From positions 46,442-110,441 of the forward strand of contig NZ_JAFCJX010000029.1 in NCBI RefSeq assembly GCF_018130695.1: a stretch of 64,000 nucleotides of DNA, written 5' to 3'. The translations under genes and the position numbers were made by a program. The notes beneath the pieces were generated by a model. The model made no database searches. It had not been told where the DNA came from and saw nothing but the letters and a program-made list of their open reading frames with translations. This document shows, piece by piece, positions 16,643 through 26,193 of the stretch. The first letter of the stretch is position 1. Each line of letters opens with the position of its first letter. Source of the stretch: Bradyrhizobium jicamae. Its GTDB lineage: Bacteria > Pseudomonadota > Alphaproteobacteria > Rhizobiales > Xanthobacteraceae.

Positions 16643-19024
16643 ATGCTCGACAAGAACTCGGATAGTCACGTCCACGTCGAAAAGATCGAGGAGCCGCAGT
16701 CCGGGACCAGCATCGCCTTCGGGCTGGAGCGGCTCGGGCTGATCGCGATCAAGGCGCCGCTGCTGTCGGTCATCATCCTGTTCGCGCTGATGGTCGCCGC
16801 CGTGTTCGGCATCGAGCGCATCAAGATCGACGATTCGCTGAGCCAGCTGTTCCGCTCCGATTCCAAGGACTACAAGCAGTATGAGGCGGTCACCAAGCGC
16901 TTCCCGGCGACCGAGTTCGACGTGCTGGTCGTGGTCGAGGGCAAGACGCTGCTGGCGCGCGACAACCTCGAGAAGATCCGTGACATGGTCACCGACCTGC
17001 AGCTGGTCGAGGGCGTGCGCGGCCTGGTCTCGCTGTTCTCGGCCCGCCAGGCGCCGGAGCCCGGCAAGCTGCCGGCTGCGCTGTTCCCGCCGGAGCTGCC
17101 GCAGGGCGCCGCCTACGACAAGTTCGTCGAGACCGTGAAATCCAACGAGATCATCCGCGGCAAGCTCTTGTCGGAGGACGGCACGCTGGCGCTGATCGTG
17201 CTGTCGCTCGAGCCCGAAGTGGTCAGCAGCAACAAGCTCGGCAAGGTCGTCGGCGACATGCGCAAGATCATGGCCGATGATCTCTCGGGCAGCGGCCTCA
17301 ATGCGCAGCTCTCCGGCGTGCCCGTCATGCAGCTCGAGATCCGCAACGCGGTCAAGCGCGACGGGCTGACCTACAACATCCTCGGCATCCTTGCCGGCTG
17401 CATCATCGCGATCATCTTCTTCCGCAAGATCTCCTTCATGGTGATCGCGGCGTTCCCGCCGATTATCGCGATCCTGCTCGCGCTCGGCGGCCTCGGCTGG
17501 GCCGGCTTCAATCTCAACATGTTCCTCAACGTGATGACGCCGCTCATCATGGTGATCTCGTTCTCCGACTCGATGCAGCTGACGTTTGCGGCGCGCGACC
17601 GGCTGATCGCGGGGCAGGACAAATACACCGCGTTCAAGAACGCGGTGCTGGTGGTCGGGCCGGCCTGCGTGCTGACCCACGGCACCGCCGGCATTTCCTT
17701 CATCGCGCTGCAGTTCTCGGACTCCGAGCTGATCCGCAAGTTCGGCGAGGCCGGCCTTGCCGCCACCATCATCGCGCTGCTCGCGGTGCTGAGCCTGGTG
17801 CCCGCGTTCGGCGTGCTGCTGGTGCGCAACGAGAGGATCTTTGCGGTCAAGTTCCAGGGCGCCGACGCCGGCGTCCAGATGCTGCGCAATTTCTGCTACT
17901 GGATCGCGGTGCGCATGGTCGGCCGTCCCGGCCTGTTCAGCCTGCTCGCGGTCATCGTGGTCGGTGGCCTCGGCATCATCTATGCCAACCTCGAGCCGCG
18001 CTATCGGCTCGCTGATCAGGTGCCGGACAAGCGGCAGGCGGTGGCGGCCTCGAGCCGCCTCGATGCCAAGCTGACCGGCGCCAATCCGATCGACGTGCTG
18101 ATCGAATTCCCCAAGGGCGCCGATCTCTACAGCAAGGACACGCTGGATACGATCGCCGAGGTGCATTCGGTGGTCGAGACTGCCGCCGGCGTCGGCAACG
18201 TCTGGTCGCTGGAAACGCTGCGGCGCTGGCTCGCCGAGAAGGCCGGGAGCAACGATGTCGCGACGCTGAAGGAATATGTCAGCGTGATTCCCGAGCATCT
18301 GGTGCGCCGCTTCATCTCGGCCGACCAAAAGGCCGTCGTGGTGTCGGGCCGCGTGCCGGATCTGGATTCGAGCCAGATCCTACCCGTGGTCGAGAAGCTC
18401 GATCATGAATTGGACAAGGTGCGCGCCAAGCATCCCGGCTACGAGATCGCGGTCACCGGCCTGTCGGCAATCGCCGCGCGCAACAGCGCCAATATGATCC
18501 AGAAGCTCAATCACGGCCTCACCGTGGAATTCCTGCTGGTCGCGATCTTCATTGGTCTCGCCTTCCGCTCGGTCGTGGTGATGCTGTCCTGCATCCTGCC
18601 GGGCATCTTCCCGGTCGTGCTGTCCGGCACCGTGCTGTGGGCGCTCGGGGAGGGGCTGCAGTTTGCGAGTGTCGTCGCGCTCACGGTGTCGTTCGGTCTC
18701 GGCCTCAGCGCCACCATCCACTTCCTCAACCGCTTGCGGCTGGAGACCAAGCCCGGTGTTACTTCAGACGTTGCGGTGGAGCGCGCGACCGTGCTGGTCG
18801 GACCGGCGCTGATCCTGACCACGGTGGTGCTGGCCTGCGGCCTCGTCGTCACCGTGTTCTCCGACCTGCCGTCGCTCAGGCTGTTCGGCTGGCTCAGTGC
18901 GTTCTCGATGGTGGCGGCGCTGATCGCCGACCTCTTCATCCTGCGGCCGACCGCGATGTTCCTGATCAACATGGCCGAGAAGATCCGCGGCAAGCCCGTG
19001 GAGCACGCGAAAGCGGCCGAATAA
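16643..19024 (+). CDS. RND/MMPL-family transporter near the hopanoid cluster
   Basis: 793 residues from an ATG. After a short hydrophilic start there is a membrane helix (LLSVIILFALMVAAVFGI), a large periplasmic loop, five or six helices, a second periplasmic loop after residue 450, and a terminal helix bundle: the duplicated layout of RND superfamily exporters. It shares this layout with HpnN at 28948 but is shorter and clearly different in sequence. Its location between eutC/hpnP and hpnC suggests lipid export, but this is inference. A strong terminator follows 27 bases after the stop. Confidence 0.85.
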   Translation: MLDKNSDSHVHVEKIEEPQSGTSIAFGLERLGLIAIKAPLLSVIILFALMVAAVFGIERIKIDDSLSQLFRSDSKDYKQYEAVTKRFPATEFDVLVVVEGKTLLARDNLEKIRDMVTDLQLVEGVRGLVSLFSARQAPEPGKLPAALFPPELPQGAAYDKFVETVKSNEIIRGKLLSEDGTLALIVLSLEPEVVSSNKLGKVVGDMRKIMADDLSGSGLNAQLSGVPVMQLEIRNAVKRDGLTYNILGILAGCIIAIIFFRKISFMVIAAFPPIIAILLALGGLGWAGFNLNMFLNVMTPLIMVISFSDSMQLTFAARDRLIAGQDKYTAFKNAVLVVGPACVLTHGTAGISFIALQFSDSELIRKFGEAGLAATIIALLAVLSLVPAFGVLLVRNERIFAVKFQGADAGVQMLRNFCYWIAVRMVGRPGLFSLLAVIVVGGLGIIYANLEPRYRLADQVPDKRQAVAASSRLDAKLTGANPIDVLIEFPKGADLYSKDTLDTIAEVHSVVETAAGVGNVWSLETLRRWLAEKAGSNDVATLKEYVSVIPEHLVRRFISADQKAVVVSGRVPDLDSSQILPVVEKLDHELDKVRAKHPGYEIAVTGLSAIAARNSANMIQKLNHGLTVEFLLVAIFIGLAFRSVVVMLSCILPGIFPVVLSGTVLWALGEGLQFASVVALTVSFGLGLSATIHFLNRLRLETKPGVTSDVAVERATVLVGPALILTTVVLACGLVVTVFSDLPSLRLFGWLSAFSMVAALIADLFILRPTAMFLINMAEKIRGKPVEHAKAAE

Positions 19025-19050
19025 TCCGCGCGCCATGTGCGCAAAAACAA

Positions 19051-19083
19051 AGGGCTCGGTTCCCTTCGGAACCGAGCCCTTTT
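19051..19083. terminator. Rho-independent terminator, bidirectional
   Basis: A perfect 13-bp stem, AGGGCTCGGTTCC against GGAACCGAGCCCT, with loop CTTC, followed by a T-run and preceded by an A-rich stretch. It separates the convergent RND transporter gene and the 19101-19604 gene and can serve both. Confidence 0.9.
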
Positions 19084-19100
19084 GATTCGAGGAGGCGATC

Positions 19101-19604
19101 TCAGCCCTTGGTCATCGTGATCGAGACGCCGCGGATTTCACCCTTGGAGTCGATCTGCACGACCTGCTTGCTGCCGTTGGTGCGCAGGTTGAGGTTGGCG
19201 GCAAATCCCGAGGCTTCGACGAACACGTCGATCTGGCCGCCACCGGCGGTGCCCTGCAGATTGCCGAAGATGTTGCGGCTCTTCTCGCTCCAATTGCCGG
19301 AGATGCGCTCGCCCTGGCTGGTGACGTCGCTGGAGAGGTCGAATTTGTAGCTGTCGCTGGCGCAGTGCAGGTTCTGCTTCAGGTTCATCCCCGACGGCGC
19401 GACCTTGTAGTCGGCCTTGCAGCGGATGTGCTCGGTGGTGCCGTTGGACAACGAAACCGTGCCGGTTCCGCTCCAGTTGCCGTCGAAGCCGGCGAACGGT
19501 CCGGCGGACTGGGTGTGGCCGGCTGAGATCGAGAGGATCAGTGCAGCGCCGACACCGGCAGCCGTGAATGCCCGACCGAAAAGGCTGGAACGAAACAGTT
19601 GCAT
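19101..19604 (-). CDS. Exported protein of unknown function
   Basis: 167 residues from an ATG. A signal peptide is clear at the N-terminus (hydrophobic AAGVGAALILSISA, then a likely cleavage near HTQSAG). The mature part is small, rich in Ser, Gly and Asn, has two cysteines (IRCKADY and LHCASDS), and reads like a beta-rich periplasmic protein (DGNWSGTGTVSLSNG near its start). I cannot assign a named family. It is convergent with the RND gene and shares its terminator. Confidence 0.7.
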   Translation of the reverse strand: MQLFRSSLFGRAFTAAGVGAALILSISAGHTQSAGPFAGFDGNWSGTGTVSLSNGTTEHIRCKADYKVAPSGMNLKQNLHCASDSYKFDLSSDVTSQGERISGNWSEKSRNIFGNLQGTAGGGQIDVFVEASGFAANLNLRTNGSKQVVQIDSKGEIRGVSITMTKG

Positions 19605-20010
19605 CGTGAATTTTTCCCATCAAAAACGACGTTGTCTTTGAAAGATAACGTCTCGCCGCATCGAAGATTTAGTGTCCCCGCCGTAATGTTAGGTTCAAAT
19701 CACAGCATGCCTGTGAAGGCTGCCGTCATCCACACAGCGGAATCAAAACTTAGATAGGGATCGCCTCACGCCTGGCGCCAGGTTTCTCCGCGTCCCTCGA
19801 ATTCCGCCAAGACCAATGCCGGATTGTTTCAGGTAATTCAATGATTTATAACGTGATTTGCAGCGATGCAAATTTAGCCGCATTTAGCAGCGCTTGTAGT
19901 TTGCGTAAGTCCGCGCTACGCGGCGTCTGCAAATCCCAACAAATCCGTCCCGGCCATGCCGAAGCGCTTTTCGGGAACAGATTTTCTGCTGTCGGAAATG
20001 AAGGAATAAG
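19605..20010. other. Intergenic region between two small exported-protein genes
   Basis: About 400 bases, AT-richer than the average. A stem-loop at 19629-19651 (ACGTTGTCT against AGATAACGT with one G-T pair, loop TTGAA) lies 25-47 bases upstream of the leftward gene and could be an operator or a 5' leader hairpin. No gene is supported. Confidence 0.4.
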
Positions 20011-20250
20011 ATGCGTAAATTTCTCCTGGCTCTCGCCATTTTGTCGGCCCCGCTTTCCACTCAAGCCTTCGCCCAGCAGCAACAGCGTTCGGGCACTCCC
20101 GAGGAGCAGAAGGCCTGCTCGCGTGACGTGCAGAAGCACTGCCGTTCGGTGATCGATCAGGGCGATTTCACGATCCTGGCCTGCCTGCAGCAGAATCGTA
20201 AGAACATCAGCCAGGCCTGCGACCAGGTCCTGAAGAACCACGGCCAGTAA
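20011..20250 (+). CDS. Small secreted Cys-rich repeat protein
   Basis: 79 residues from an ATG with GAAGGAATAAG just upstream, a good ribosome site. A signal peptide (LLALAILSAPLSTQAFA) precedes a mature part of about 58 residues with four cysteines in the pattern CSRDVQKHC ... LACLQQ ... QACDQVL. This spacing resembles the Cys-rich repeat of the GLG1/FGFR type found in small bacterial exported proteins. The function is unknown; two disulfides are likely. It directly precedes the hpnC promoter region. Confidence 0.75.
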   Translation: MRKFLLALAILSAPLSTQAFAQQQQRSGTPEEQKACSRDVQKHCRSVIDQGDFTILACLQQNRKNISQACDQVLKNHGQ

Positions 20251-20341
20251 GGGCCGGTTTCGCCTCCCGACATCGTCAAAAATGCCCCGCCGGCGGCTTG
20301 ATCGCCGGTGCGGGCCGATGTGCCGGCGATCACAGATAGCA

Positions 20342-20370
20342 TTGGTTTTGGCGGCGTATTCCCCTATATG
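20342..20370 (+). promoter_or_regulatory. Candidate sigma-70 promoter of the hpnC operon
   Basis: TTGGTT (20342-20347) and TATATG (20365-20370) are separated by 17 bases, about 73 bases before the hpnC start. The -10 sits inside CCCCTATATGGGG. Assigned by pattern only. Confidence 0.4.
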
Positions 20371-20442
20371 GGGCACGCAATCCCCCGCACGCGCCTGACG
20401 ATTGCGCGGCGCCCGTGCCAGACCCGTGTAGCCAAATCCCCG

Positions 20443-21321
20443 ATGACCAGCGCGAGCGACCTGCGATCCGGAAAGACCCACCGTGACGAGAATTTTCCCG
20501 TCGCGTCGTGGATCATTCATCCAAGGCATCGCGCCCTGATCCTGGCGTTCTACAATTTCGTCCGCACCGCCGACGACATCGCCGATCACGCCACGCTGCC
20601 GCCGGACGAGAAGCTGCGCTATCTCGACCTGATGGAGGCCGAGCTCAACGGCCAGGGCGACACCCAGAAGGAAGCCGTCAATCTGCGCCACGCGCTGGCC
20701 GAGCGCGGCATGCCGCCGCGCCACGCGCTCGACGTGCTGATCGCCTTCCGCATGGACGTCACCAAGCTGCGCTACGAGAACTGGGACGACGTGATCGATT
20801 ATTGCCGCTACTCGGCGATGCCGGTCGGCCGCTTCATGCTCGACGTCCACGGCGAGGACGTCTCGACCTGGGCTGCATCGGACGCGCTATGCGCCGGTCT
20901 GCAGATCAACAATCATCTGCAGGACTGCGCCAAGGACTACAAGAACCTGAACCGCGTCTACCTGCCGCGCGATGCGCTGGCCGACTCGGGCGCCACCGTC
21001 GAGATGCTCGGCGGCACCAAGTCGTCGCCGGAATTGCTGAAGTGCCTGCAAGCGCTCGCGGTGCGCACCGCGGATCTGCTCGACGAGAGCAAATCGCTCG
21101 CCGCCGAGGTCCGGGATTTCCGCCTCGGCCTCGAAATCTCGGTGATCCAGGCTTTCGCCGACAAGATCGTCAACATGCTGAAGGTGCGCGATCCCCTGAG
21201 CGAGCGCGTTCATCTGAGCCCGGTTGAGTTGCTGCTGCAAAGCCTCGGCGGTGTCGCGGGCGAGGTGGCGCAGCGCACGATCGGGCGCCGTTCGGTTTCC
21301 AAGACGGCAGCAGGCGCATGA
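20443..21321 (+). CDS. hpnC: Hydroxysqualene synthase
   Basis: 292 residues from the ATG at 20443 (MTSASDLRSGK); the longer frame upstream has no family similarity. It is a squalene/phytoene synthase-fold protein with the aspartate motif TADDIADH and the second motif NHLQDCAKDYKNLNR. In the HpnCDE route, HpnD makes presqualene diphosphate from two farnesyl diphosphates, HpnC converts it to hydroxysqualene and HpnE reduces it to squalene. It is the first gene of hpnC-D-E-shc-G, with the stop overlapping the hpnD start (ATGA). Confidence 0.93.
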   Translation: MTSASDLRSGKTHRDENFPVASWIIHPRHRALILAFYNFVRTADDIADHATLPPDEKLRYLDLMEAELNGQGDTQKEAVNLRHALAERGMPPRHALDVLIAFRMDVTKLRYENWDDVIDYCRYSAMPVGRFMLDVHGEDVSTWAASDALCAGLQINNHLQDCAKDYKNLNRVYLPRDALADSGATVEMLGGTKSSPELLKCLQALAVRTADLLDESKSLAAEVRDFRLGLEISVIQAFADKIVNMLKVRDPLSERVHLSPVELLLQSLGGVAGEVAQRTIGRRSVSKTAAGA

Positions 21322-22157
21322 GTGTCGAGACGGCGGCGGCCAACGCAAATTACGGCAGCGCCGCATCCGGCAGCTCGTTCTATGCCGCGATGCGCATCCT
21401 GCCGGCCGCGCAGCGCGAGGCGATGTTCCAGATCTACAGCTTTTGCCGGCAGGTCGACGATATCGCCGACTCCGACGGCCCGCGGCCCGAGCGGCTGGCG
21501 GCGCTGCAGCAGTGGCGCGACGACATCGACGCGCTCTACCAGGGCCGTTCGCCGGAGCGGCTGAAGGACTATGTCGACCAGGTCAAAACCTTCGGCCTGA
21601 AGCGCGAGGATTTCCTGGCTGTTGTCGACGGCATGGAGATGGACGTGCCGCAGGACATCCGCGCGCCCGATCTCGCGACCCTCGATCTCTATTGCGACCG
21701 TGTCGCCAGCGCCGTAGGACGGCTGTCGGTGCGCGTGTTCGGCCTGCCCGAGGATGACGGCATCCAGCTCGCCTATCATCTCGGCCGTGCGCTGCAGCTC
21801 ACCAACATCCTGCGCGACATCGACGAGGATGCGGGGCTCGGTCGGCTTTATCTGCCGCGCGAGTTGCTCTTGCATGCCGGCATCACCAACAATGATCCGG
21901 CGCGCGTCACCGCCGATCGCTTCCTGCCGAAGGTCTGCGCGCCGCTCGCCGAGCGCGCCAAGATGCACTTCCAGAAGTCCGACGAGATCATGGCGCGCAA
22001 CTCGCGCCGCAAGGTGCGGGCGCCGCGGATCATGTCGAAATACTACCGCGCGATCCTCGATCTCCTGATCGCCCGCGGATTCGCCGCGCCGCGCGCGCCG
22101 GTGAAGGTTTCGAAGCTCGCCAAGATCGGCATTCTCCTGCGTTACGCGATCATCTGA
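21318..22157 (+). CDS. hpnD: Presqualene diphosphate synthase
   Basis: 279 residues, start overlapping hpnC by 4 bases. It is a squalene/phytoene synthase-fold enzyme with both Mg-binding motifs intact: RQVDDIADSDG and NILRDIDEDAGLGRLYLP. It condenses two farnesyl diphosphate molecules to presqualene diphosphate, the first committed step of squalene formation in bacteria that lack eukaryote-type squalene synthase. The stop overlaps the hpnE start in TGATG. Confidence 0.94.
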   Translation: MSVETAAANANYGSAASGSSFYAAMRILPAAQREAMFQIYSFCRQVDDIADSDGPRPERLAALQQWRDDIDALYQGRSPERLKDYVDQVKTFGLKREDFLAVVDGMEMDVPQDIRAPDLATLDLYCDRVASAVGRLSVRVFGLPEDDGIQLAYHLGRALQLTNILRDIDEDAGLGRLYLPRELLLHAGITNNDPARVTADRFLPKVCAPLAERAKMHFQKSDEIMARNSRRKVRAPRIMSKYYRAILDLLIARGFAAPRAPVKVSKLAKIGILLRYAII

Positions 22158-23407
22158 TGCAAAAGACCGTTCATATCATCGGCGCCGGCATTTCCGGCCT
22201 CTCGGCGGCCGTCCGGCTGTCGAACGCCAATTACAAGGTGTTCGTCCACGAGGCGACGCAGCAGGCCGGCGGCCGCTGCCGCTCCTATTTCGACGCTGCG
22301 ACCAACCTCACCATCGACAACGGCAACCATCTCCTGCTGTCGGGCAACCACCATGCGGTGAGCTATGCCCGCTCGATCGGCACCGAGGCGGGACTGGTCG
22401 GGCCGAAGCAGGCGCAGTTTCCGTTCGTCGACCTGAAGACCGGTCAGCGCTGGCAGCTCGATCTCGGTGACTCTCGCCTGCCGACCTGGGTGTTCGACGA
22501 GGGCCGCCGCGTCCCCGACACCAGCCTGCGCGATTATCTGGCACTGGCGCCTCTCGTGTGGGCAGGTACCGACAGGCTGGTCGGCAAATCGATCCCCTGC
22601 GAGGGCACGCTGTATGACCGCCTGGTGCAGCCGCTGCTGCTCGCCGCCCTCAACGTCGATCCGCCCGAGGGCTCGGCGGGCCTCGCCGGCGCCATCGTGC
22701 GCGAAACGCTCTTGGCAGGCGGCCAGGCCTGCCGTCCGCTGATTGCGCGCGATGGTTTGAGTTCAGTCCTGATCGAGCCGGCCGTGAAGCTGCTCCAGCA
22801 GCGCGGCAACAGCGTGCAGTTCGGCCATGAGCTGCGCGGCTTCACTGTGAATGGCGACAAGGTCGCCCAACTCGATTTCGGCGGCGAGGACAAGGTTGCG
22901 CTCGGCGCTGACGACGCCGTGGTGCTCGCAGTGCCGCCGCGCGCGGCAGCCTCGCTGCTGCCGGGACTGAAGACGCCGACCGAATTCCGCGCCATCGTCA
23001 ATGCGCATTTCCGGTTTGATCCGCCGCGCGATGCGGCGCCGATCCTCGGCGTCGTCGGCGGGCTCGTCGAATGGCTGTTCGCATTTCCTGGGCGGCTCTC
23101 CGTCACCATCAGCAATGGCGACCGCCTGGTCGACATGCCCAGAGAAGAGCTGGCGCAGGCGATCTGGAACGACGTCTGCAAGGCCGCCGGCGTCTCCGGC
23201 GAATTGCCGGCCTGGCAGATCGTGCGCGAGCGCCGCGCCACCTTCGCAGCGACGCCGGAGCAGAATGCGCTGCGGCCGGGGCCCGAAACCGCGCAAAAAA
23301 ACCTGTTCCTTGCCGGTGACTGGACTGCTACCGGGTTGCCCGCAACCATCGAGGGATCGGTGCGGTCGGGTGATCGCGCCGCCGATCTGGTTCTTGCCAG
23401 ACGCTAG
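22157..23407 (+). CDS. hpnE: Hydroxysqualene dehydroxylase, FAD-dependent
   Basis: 416 residues, start overlapping the hpnD stop by 1 base. The N-terminal Rossmann motif IIGAGISGLSAAVRLS binds FAD, and the C-terminal amine-oxidase-type FAD stretch reads LFLAGDWTATGLPATIEGSV. It reduces hydroxysqualene to squalene, the substrate of the cyclase encoded next. Length and motifs agree with the family. Confidence 0.93.
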   Translation: MQKTVHIIGAGISGLSAAVRLSNANYKVFVHEATQQAGGRCRSYFDAATNLTIDNGNHLLLSGNHHAVSYARSIGTEAGLVGPKQAQFPFVDLKTGQRWQLDLGDSRLPTWVFDEGRRVPDTSLRDYLALAPLVWAGTDRLVGKSIPCEGTLYDRLVQPLLLAALNVDPPEGSAGLAGAIVRETLLAGGQACRPLIARDGLSSVLIEPAVKLLQQRGNSVQFGHELRGFTVNGDKVAQLDFGGEDKVALGADDAVVLAVPPRAAASLLPGLKTPTEFRAIVNAHFRFDPPRDAAPILGVVGGLVEWLFAFPGRLSVTISNGDRLVDMPREELAQAIWNDVCKAAGVSGELPAWQIVRERRATFAATPEQNALRPGPETAQKNLFLAGDWTATGLPATIEGSVRSGDRAADLVLARR

Positions 23408-23419
23408 AATCGATCTGTT

Positions 23420-25432
23420 TTGAGCGAGCCCGCTTTTACCAGCCGGCCCGCGATGAAGAGGATATCGAGCGAAATGCTTTCGAGAGATCACGTCACAGTC
23501 GACCCGGTCGCGCTGGAGAAGAGCATCTCTTCGGCGACCGAAGCGCTGCTCTTCTATCGCCAGTCCGACGGTCATTGGGTGTTCGAGCTCGAGGCCGACA
23601 GCACGATTCCAGCCGAATACATCCTGCTGCGCCACTATCTTGCCGAGCCCGTCGACAGCGCGCTCGAAGCCAAGATCGCAAAATATCTGCGGCGCACGCA
23701 GGGTGCGCATGGCGGCTGGCCGCTGGTGCATGACGGTCCGTTCGACATGAGCGCCAGCGTGAAGTCGTATTTCGCGCTGAAGATGATCGGCGATTCCATC
23801 GACGCGCCGCATATGGTGCGGGCGCGCGAGGCGATCCGCTCGCGCGGCGGCGCCGCCGGCAGCAACGTGTTCACGCGTTTCCTGCTCGCGCTCTACGGCG
23901 TCGTGACCTGGCGCGCCACGCCGGTGCTGCCGATCGAGATCATGCTGCTGCCGATGTGGTCGCCGTTCCACATCAACAAGATCTCCTACTGGGCGCGCAC
24001 CACCATGGTGCCGCTGATGGTGCTCGCGGCGTTGAAGCCGCGCGCGAAGAATCCGAAGGGCGTCGGCATCGACGAATTGTTCCTGCAGGATCCCAAATCG
24101 CTGCGCATGGCGCCGAAGGCACCGCACCAGAAGGCGAGCTGGTTCTATCTGTTCCGCGCGCTCGACGGCATCCTGCGCGTGATTGAGCCGATGTTTCCGA
24201 AGTCGCTGCGCCAGCGCGCGATCGACGCGGCGCTCGCCTTCACCGAGGAGCGGCTGAACGGCGAGGACGGCATGGGCGCGATCTATCCGCCGATGGCCAA
24301 CATCGTCATGATGTACGAGGCGCTCGGCAAGGACGAGAATTTCCCGCCGCGCGCCACCACGCGGCGCGGCATCGACAAGCTGCTCGTGATCGGCGAGGAC
24401 GAGGCCTATTGCCAGCCCTGCGTCTCGCCGATCTGGGACACCGCGCTGGTTGCCCACGCGCTGCAGGAGGCCGGCGGCGAGGAGACCTTCGCCAAGGCCA
24501 AGCAGGGCCTCGACTGGCTGAAGCCGCGCCAGGTGCTGGAGCTGAAGGGCGACTGGGCCGTGAAGGCGCCGAACGTGCGTCCGGGCGGCTGGGCGTTCCA
24601 GTACAACAACGACCACTATCCCGATCTCGACGACACCGCGGTGGTCGTGATGGCGATGGACCGGGCGCGGCGCCAGACCGGCAGCAAGGAATATGACGAC
24701 GCGATCGCGCGCGGCCGCGAGTGGATCGAGGGACTGCAGAGCCGCGACGGCGGCTGGGCCGCGTTCGATGCCAACAACCTCGAATATTACCTGAACAACA
24801 TCCCGTTCTCGGATCACGGCGCGCTGCTCGACCCGCCGACCGAGGACGTCACCGCGCGCTGCGTCTCGATGCTGGGCCAGCTCGGCGAGACCGAGACAAC
24901 CAGCAAGGCGCTCGCCGACGGCATTGCCTATCTGCGCCGCACCCAGCTCGCGGAAGGGTCATGGTACGGCCGCTGGGGCCTCAACTACATCTACGGCACC
25001 TGGTCGGTTCTCTGCGCGCTTAATGTCGCAGGCATCGATCACGCCGATCCGATGATGCGGAAAGCGGTAGACTGGCTGGTGTCGATCCAGAATCAGGATG
25101 GCGGCTGGGGCGAGGATGCCGTCAGCTATCGGCTGGATTACCGGGGCTATGAGGTCGCGCCGTCGACCTCCTCACAAACGGCATGGGCTTTGCTTGCATT
25201 GATGGCGGCGGGAGAGGTTGAAAACCCCGCAGTCATACGGGGTGTGGAGTACCTAAAGGCAACACAGACCGAAAAAGGGCTGTGGGATGAACAAAGGTAC
25301 ACCGCAACAGGGTTTCCGCGGGTGTTTTACTTGCGATATCATGGCTACTCGAAGTTCTTTCCGCTCTGGGCGCTGGCGCGGTATCGGAATTTGAGAAGCA
25401 CCAACAGCAGGGTGGTAGGGGTCGGGATGTGA
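23420..25432 (+). CDS. shc: Squalene-hopene cyclase
   Basis: 670 residues if the TTG at 23420 is used; ATGs at 23453 and 23474 are alternatives and none has a strong ribosome site, so coupling to hpnE is likely. The catalytic DxDD motif is DLDDTAVVV. At least five QW-type repeats are visible (for example GAHGGWPL, QSRDGGWAAFD, QNQDGGWGED, QTEKGLWDEQ). The enzyme is a monotopic membrane protein that cyclises squalene to hopene and hopanol. The last 240 bases drop to about 55 percent GC with unusual codons (ata, cta, aca) compared with the rest. The stop overlaps hpnG (GTGA). Confidence 0.95.
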   Translation: MSEPAFTSRPAMKRISSEMLSRDHVTVDPVALEKSISSATEALLFYRQSDGHWVFELEADSTIPAEYILLRHYLAEPVDSALEAKIAKYLRRTQGAHGGWPLVHDGPFDMSASVKSYFALKMIGDSIDAPHMVRAREAIRSRGGAAGSNVFTRFLLALYGVVTWRATPVLPIEIMLLPMWSPFHINKISYWARTTMVPLMVLAALKPRAKNPKGVGIDELFLQDPKSLRMAPKAPHQKASWFYLFRALDGILRVIEPMFPKSLRQRAIDAALAFTEERLNGEDGMGAIYPPMANIVMMYEALGKDENFPPRATTRRGIDKLLVIGEDEAYCQPCVSPIWDTALVAHALQEAGGEETFAKAKQGLDWLKPRQVLELKGDWAVKAPNVRPGGWAFQYNNDHYPDLDDTAVVVMAMDRARRQTGSKEYDDAIARGREWIEGLQSRDGGWAAFDANNLEYYLNNIPFSDHGALLDPPTEDVTARCVSMLGQLGETETTSKALADGIAYLRRTQLAEGSWYGRWGLNYIYGTWSVLCALNVAGIDHADPMMRKAVDWLVSIQNQDGGWGEDAVSYRLDYRGYEVAPSTSSQTAWALLALMAAGEVENPAVIRGVEYLKATQTEKGLWDEQRYTATGFPRVFYLRYHGYSKFFPLWALARYRNLRSTNSRVVGVGM

Positions 25433-26163
25433 TTTTGGGGGCGGGGGCCGCTGAGACCGTGGACAGCAAGATTGATCCTCGGCCGGTGTTGATTGTCACT
25501 GGATTGGTGCAGGAGGCCCGCATCGCGGCCGGGCCCGGCATGATCGTGATTTGCAGCTCGAGCGACCCGCAGCAGCTTCGTGCGCTGCTGGCGACGCTGG
25601 ATCCGACCAGCTTTCGGGGGGTGATCTCGTTCGGCGTGGCCGGCGGTCTGGACCCGTCGCTGAAGTCCGGCGACGTCGTGGTCGCGACCGAGGTGATGGC
25701 CGGCGATACCAAGTTCCTGACCGGTTCTGCGCTTGACGAGGAGATGATCACCAGCGCCGCGCTGAAGCGCCGCAAGATCGTTCGTGGCAGCCTCGCCGGC
25801 GTCGAGCAGGTCGTCGCCGCCAGGGCCTGCAAGGCCGCGCTGCGCTCGGTCACGGGGGCCGCCGCCGTCGACATGGAAAGTCATATCGCCGCCGCCTATG
25901 CCGCCAATGCCGGCATTCCCTTCGCGGCGCTGCGCGTCATCAGCGATCCCGCGCATCGCGCGCTGCCGGAACTGGCGAAATCGGCAGTCAAGCCGAACGG
26001 TGAGATCGACCTGCGCAAGGTGCTCAGTGGGCTCGCCCGCAATCCGCGCACGCTGCGGGCACTGGTCTCGACCGGCATCGACTTCAACCGCGCGCTGCGC
26101 TCGCTGCGCGGCTGCCGCGGCTTCCTGCTCGGCAGCGACGTGCTGGTCCCGGTCGAAGCCTAA
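25429..26163 (+). CDS. hpnG: Adenosylhopane nucleosidase/phosphorylase
   Basis: 244 residues from a GTG overlapping the shc stop by 4 bases. It has a nucleoside-phosphorylase-like fold: ISFGVAGGLDPSLKSGDVVVA is the phosphate/ribose region and AAVDMESHIAA contains the DMES purine-binding signature. In hopanoid synthesis HpnG removes adenine from adenosylhopane, giving the ribosylhopane intermediate. It is the last gene of the operon, ending before a strong terminator at 26194-26227. Confidence 0.92.
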   Translation: MILGAGAAETVDSKIDPRPVLIVTGLVQEARIAAGPGMIVICSSSDPQQLRALLATLDPTSFRGVISFGVAGGLDPSLKSGDVVVATEVMAGDTKFLTGSALDEEMITSAALKRRKIVRGSLAGVEQVVAARACKAALRSVTGAAAVDMESHIAAAYAANAGIPFAALRVISDPAHRALPELAKSAVKPNGEIDLRKVLSGLARNPRTLRALVSTGIDFNRALRSLRGCRGFLLGSDVLVPVEA

Positions 26164-26193
26164 AGCGCCACTTGGTCTGCCTCAGATGAAAGC

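Noticed and set aside
16607..18328. 573-codon frame opposite the RND transporter gene
   Set aside because: Antisense shadow with His/Asp/Gln-rich composition.
22763..24817. 684-codon frame opposite shc and hpnE
   Set aside because: Antisense shadow of two well-supported hopanoid genes, with unnatural composition.
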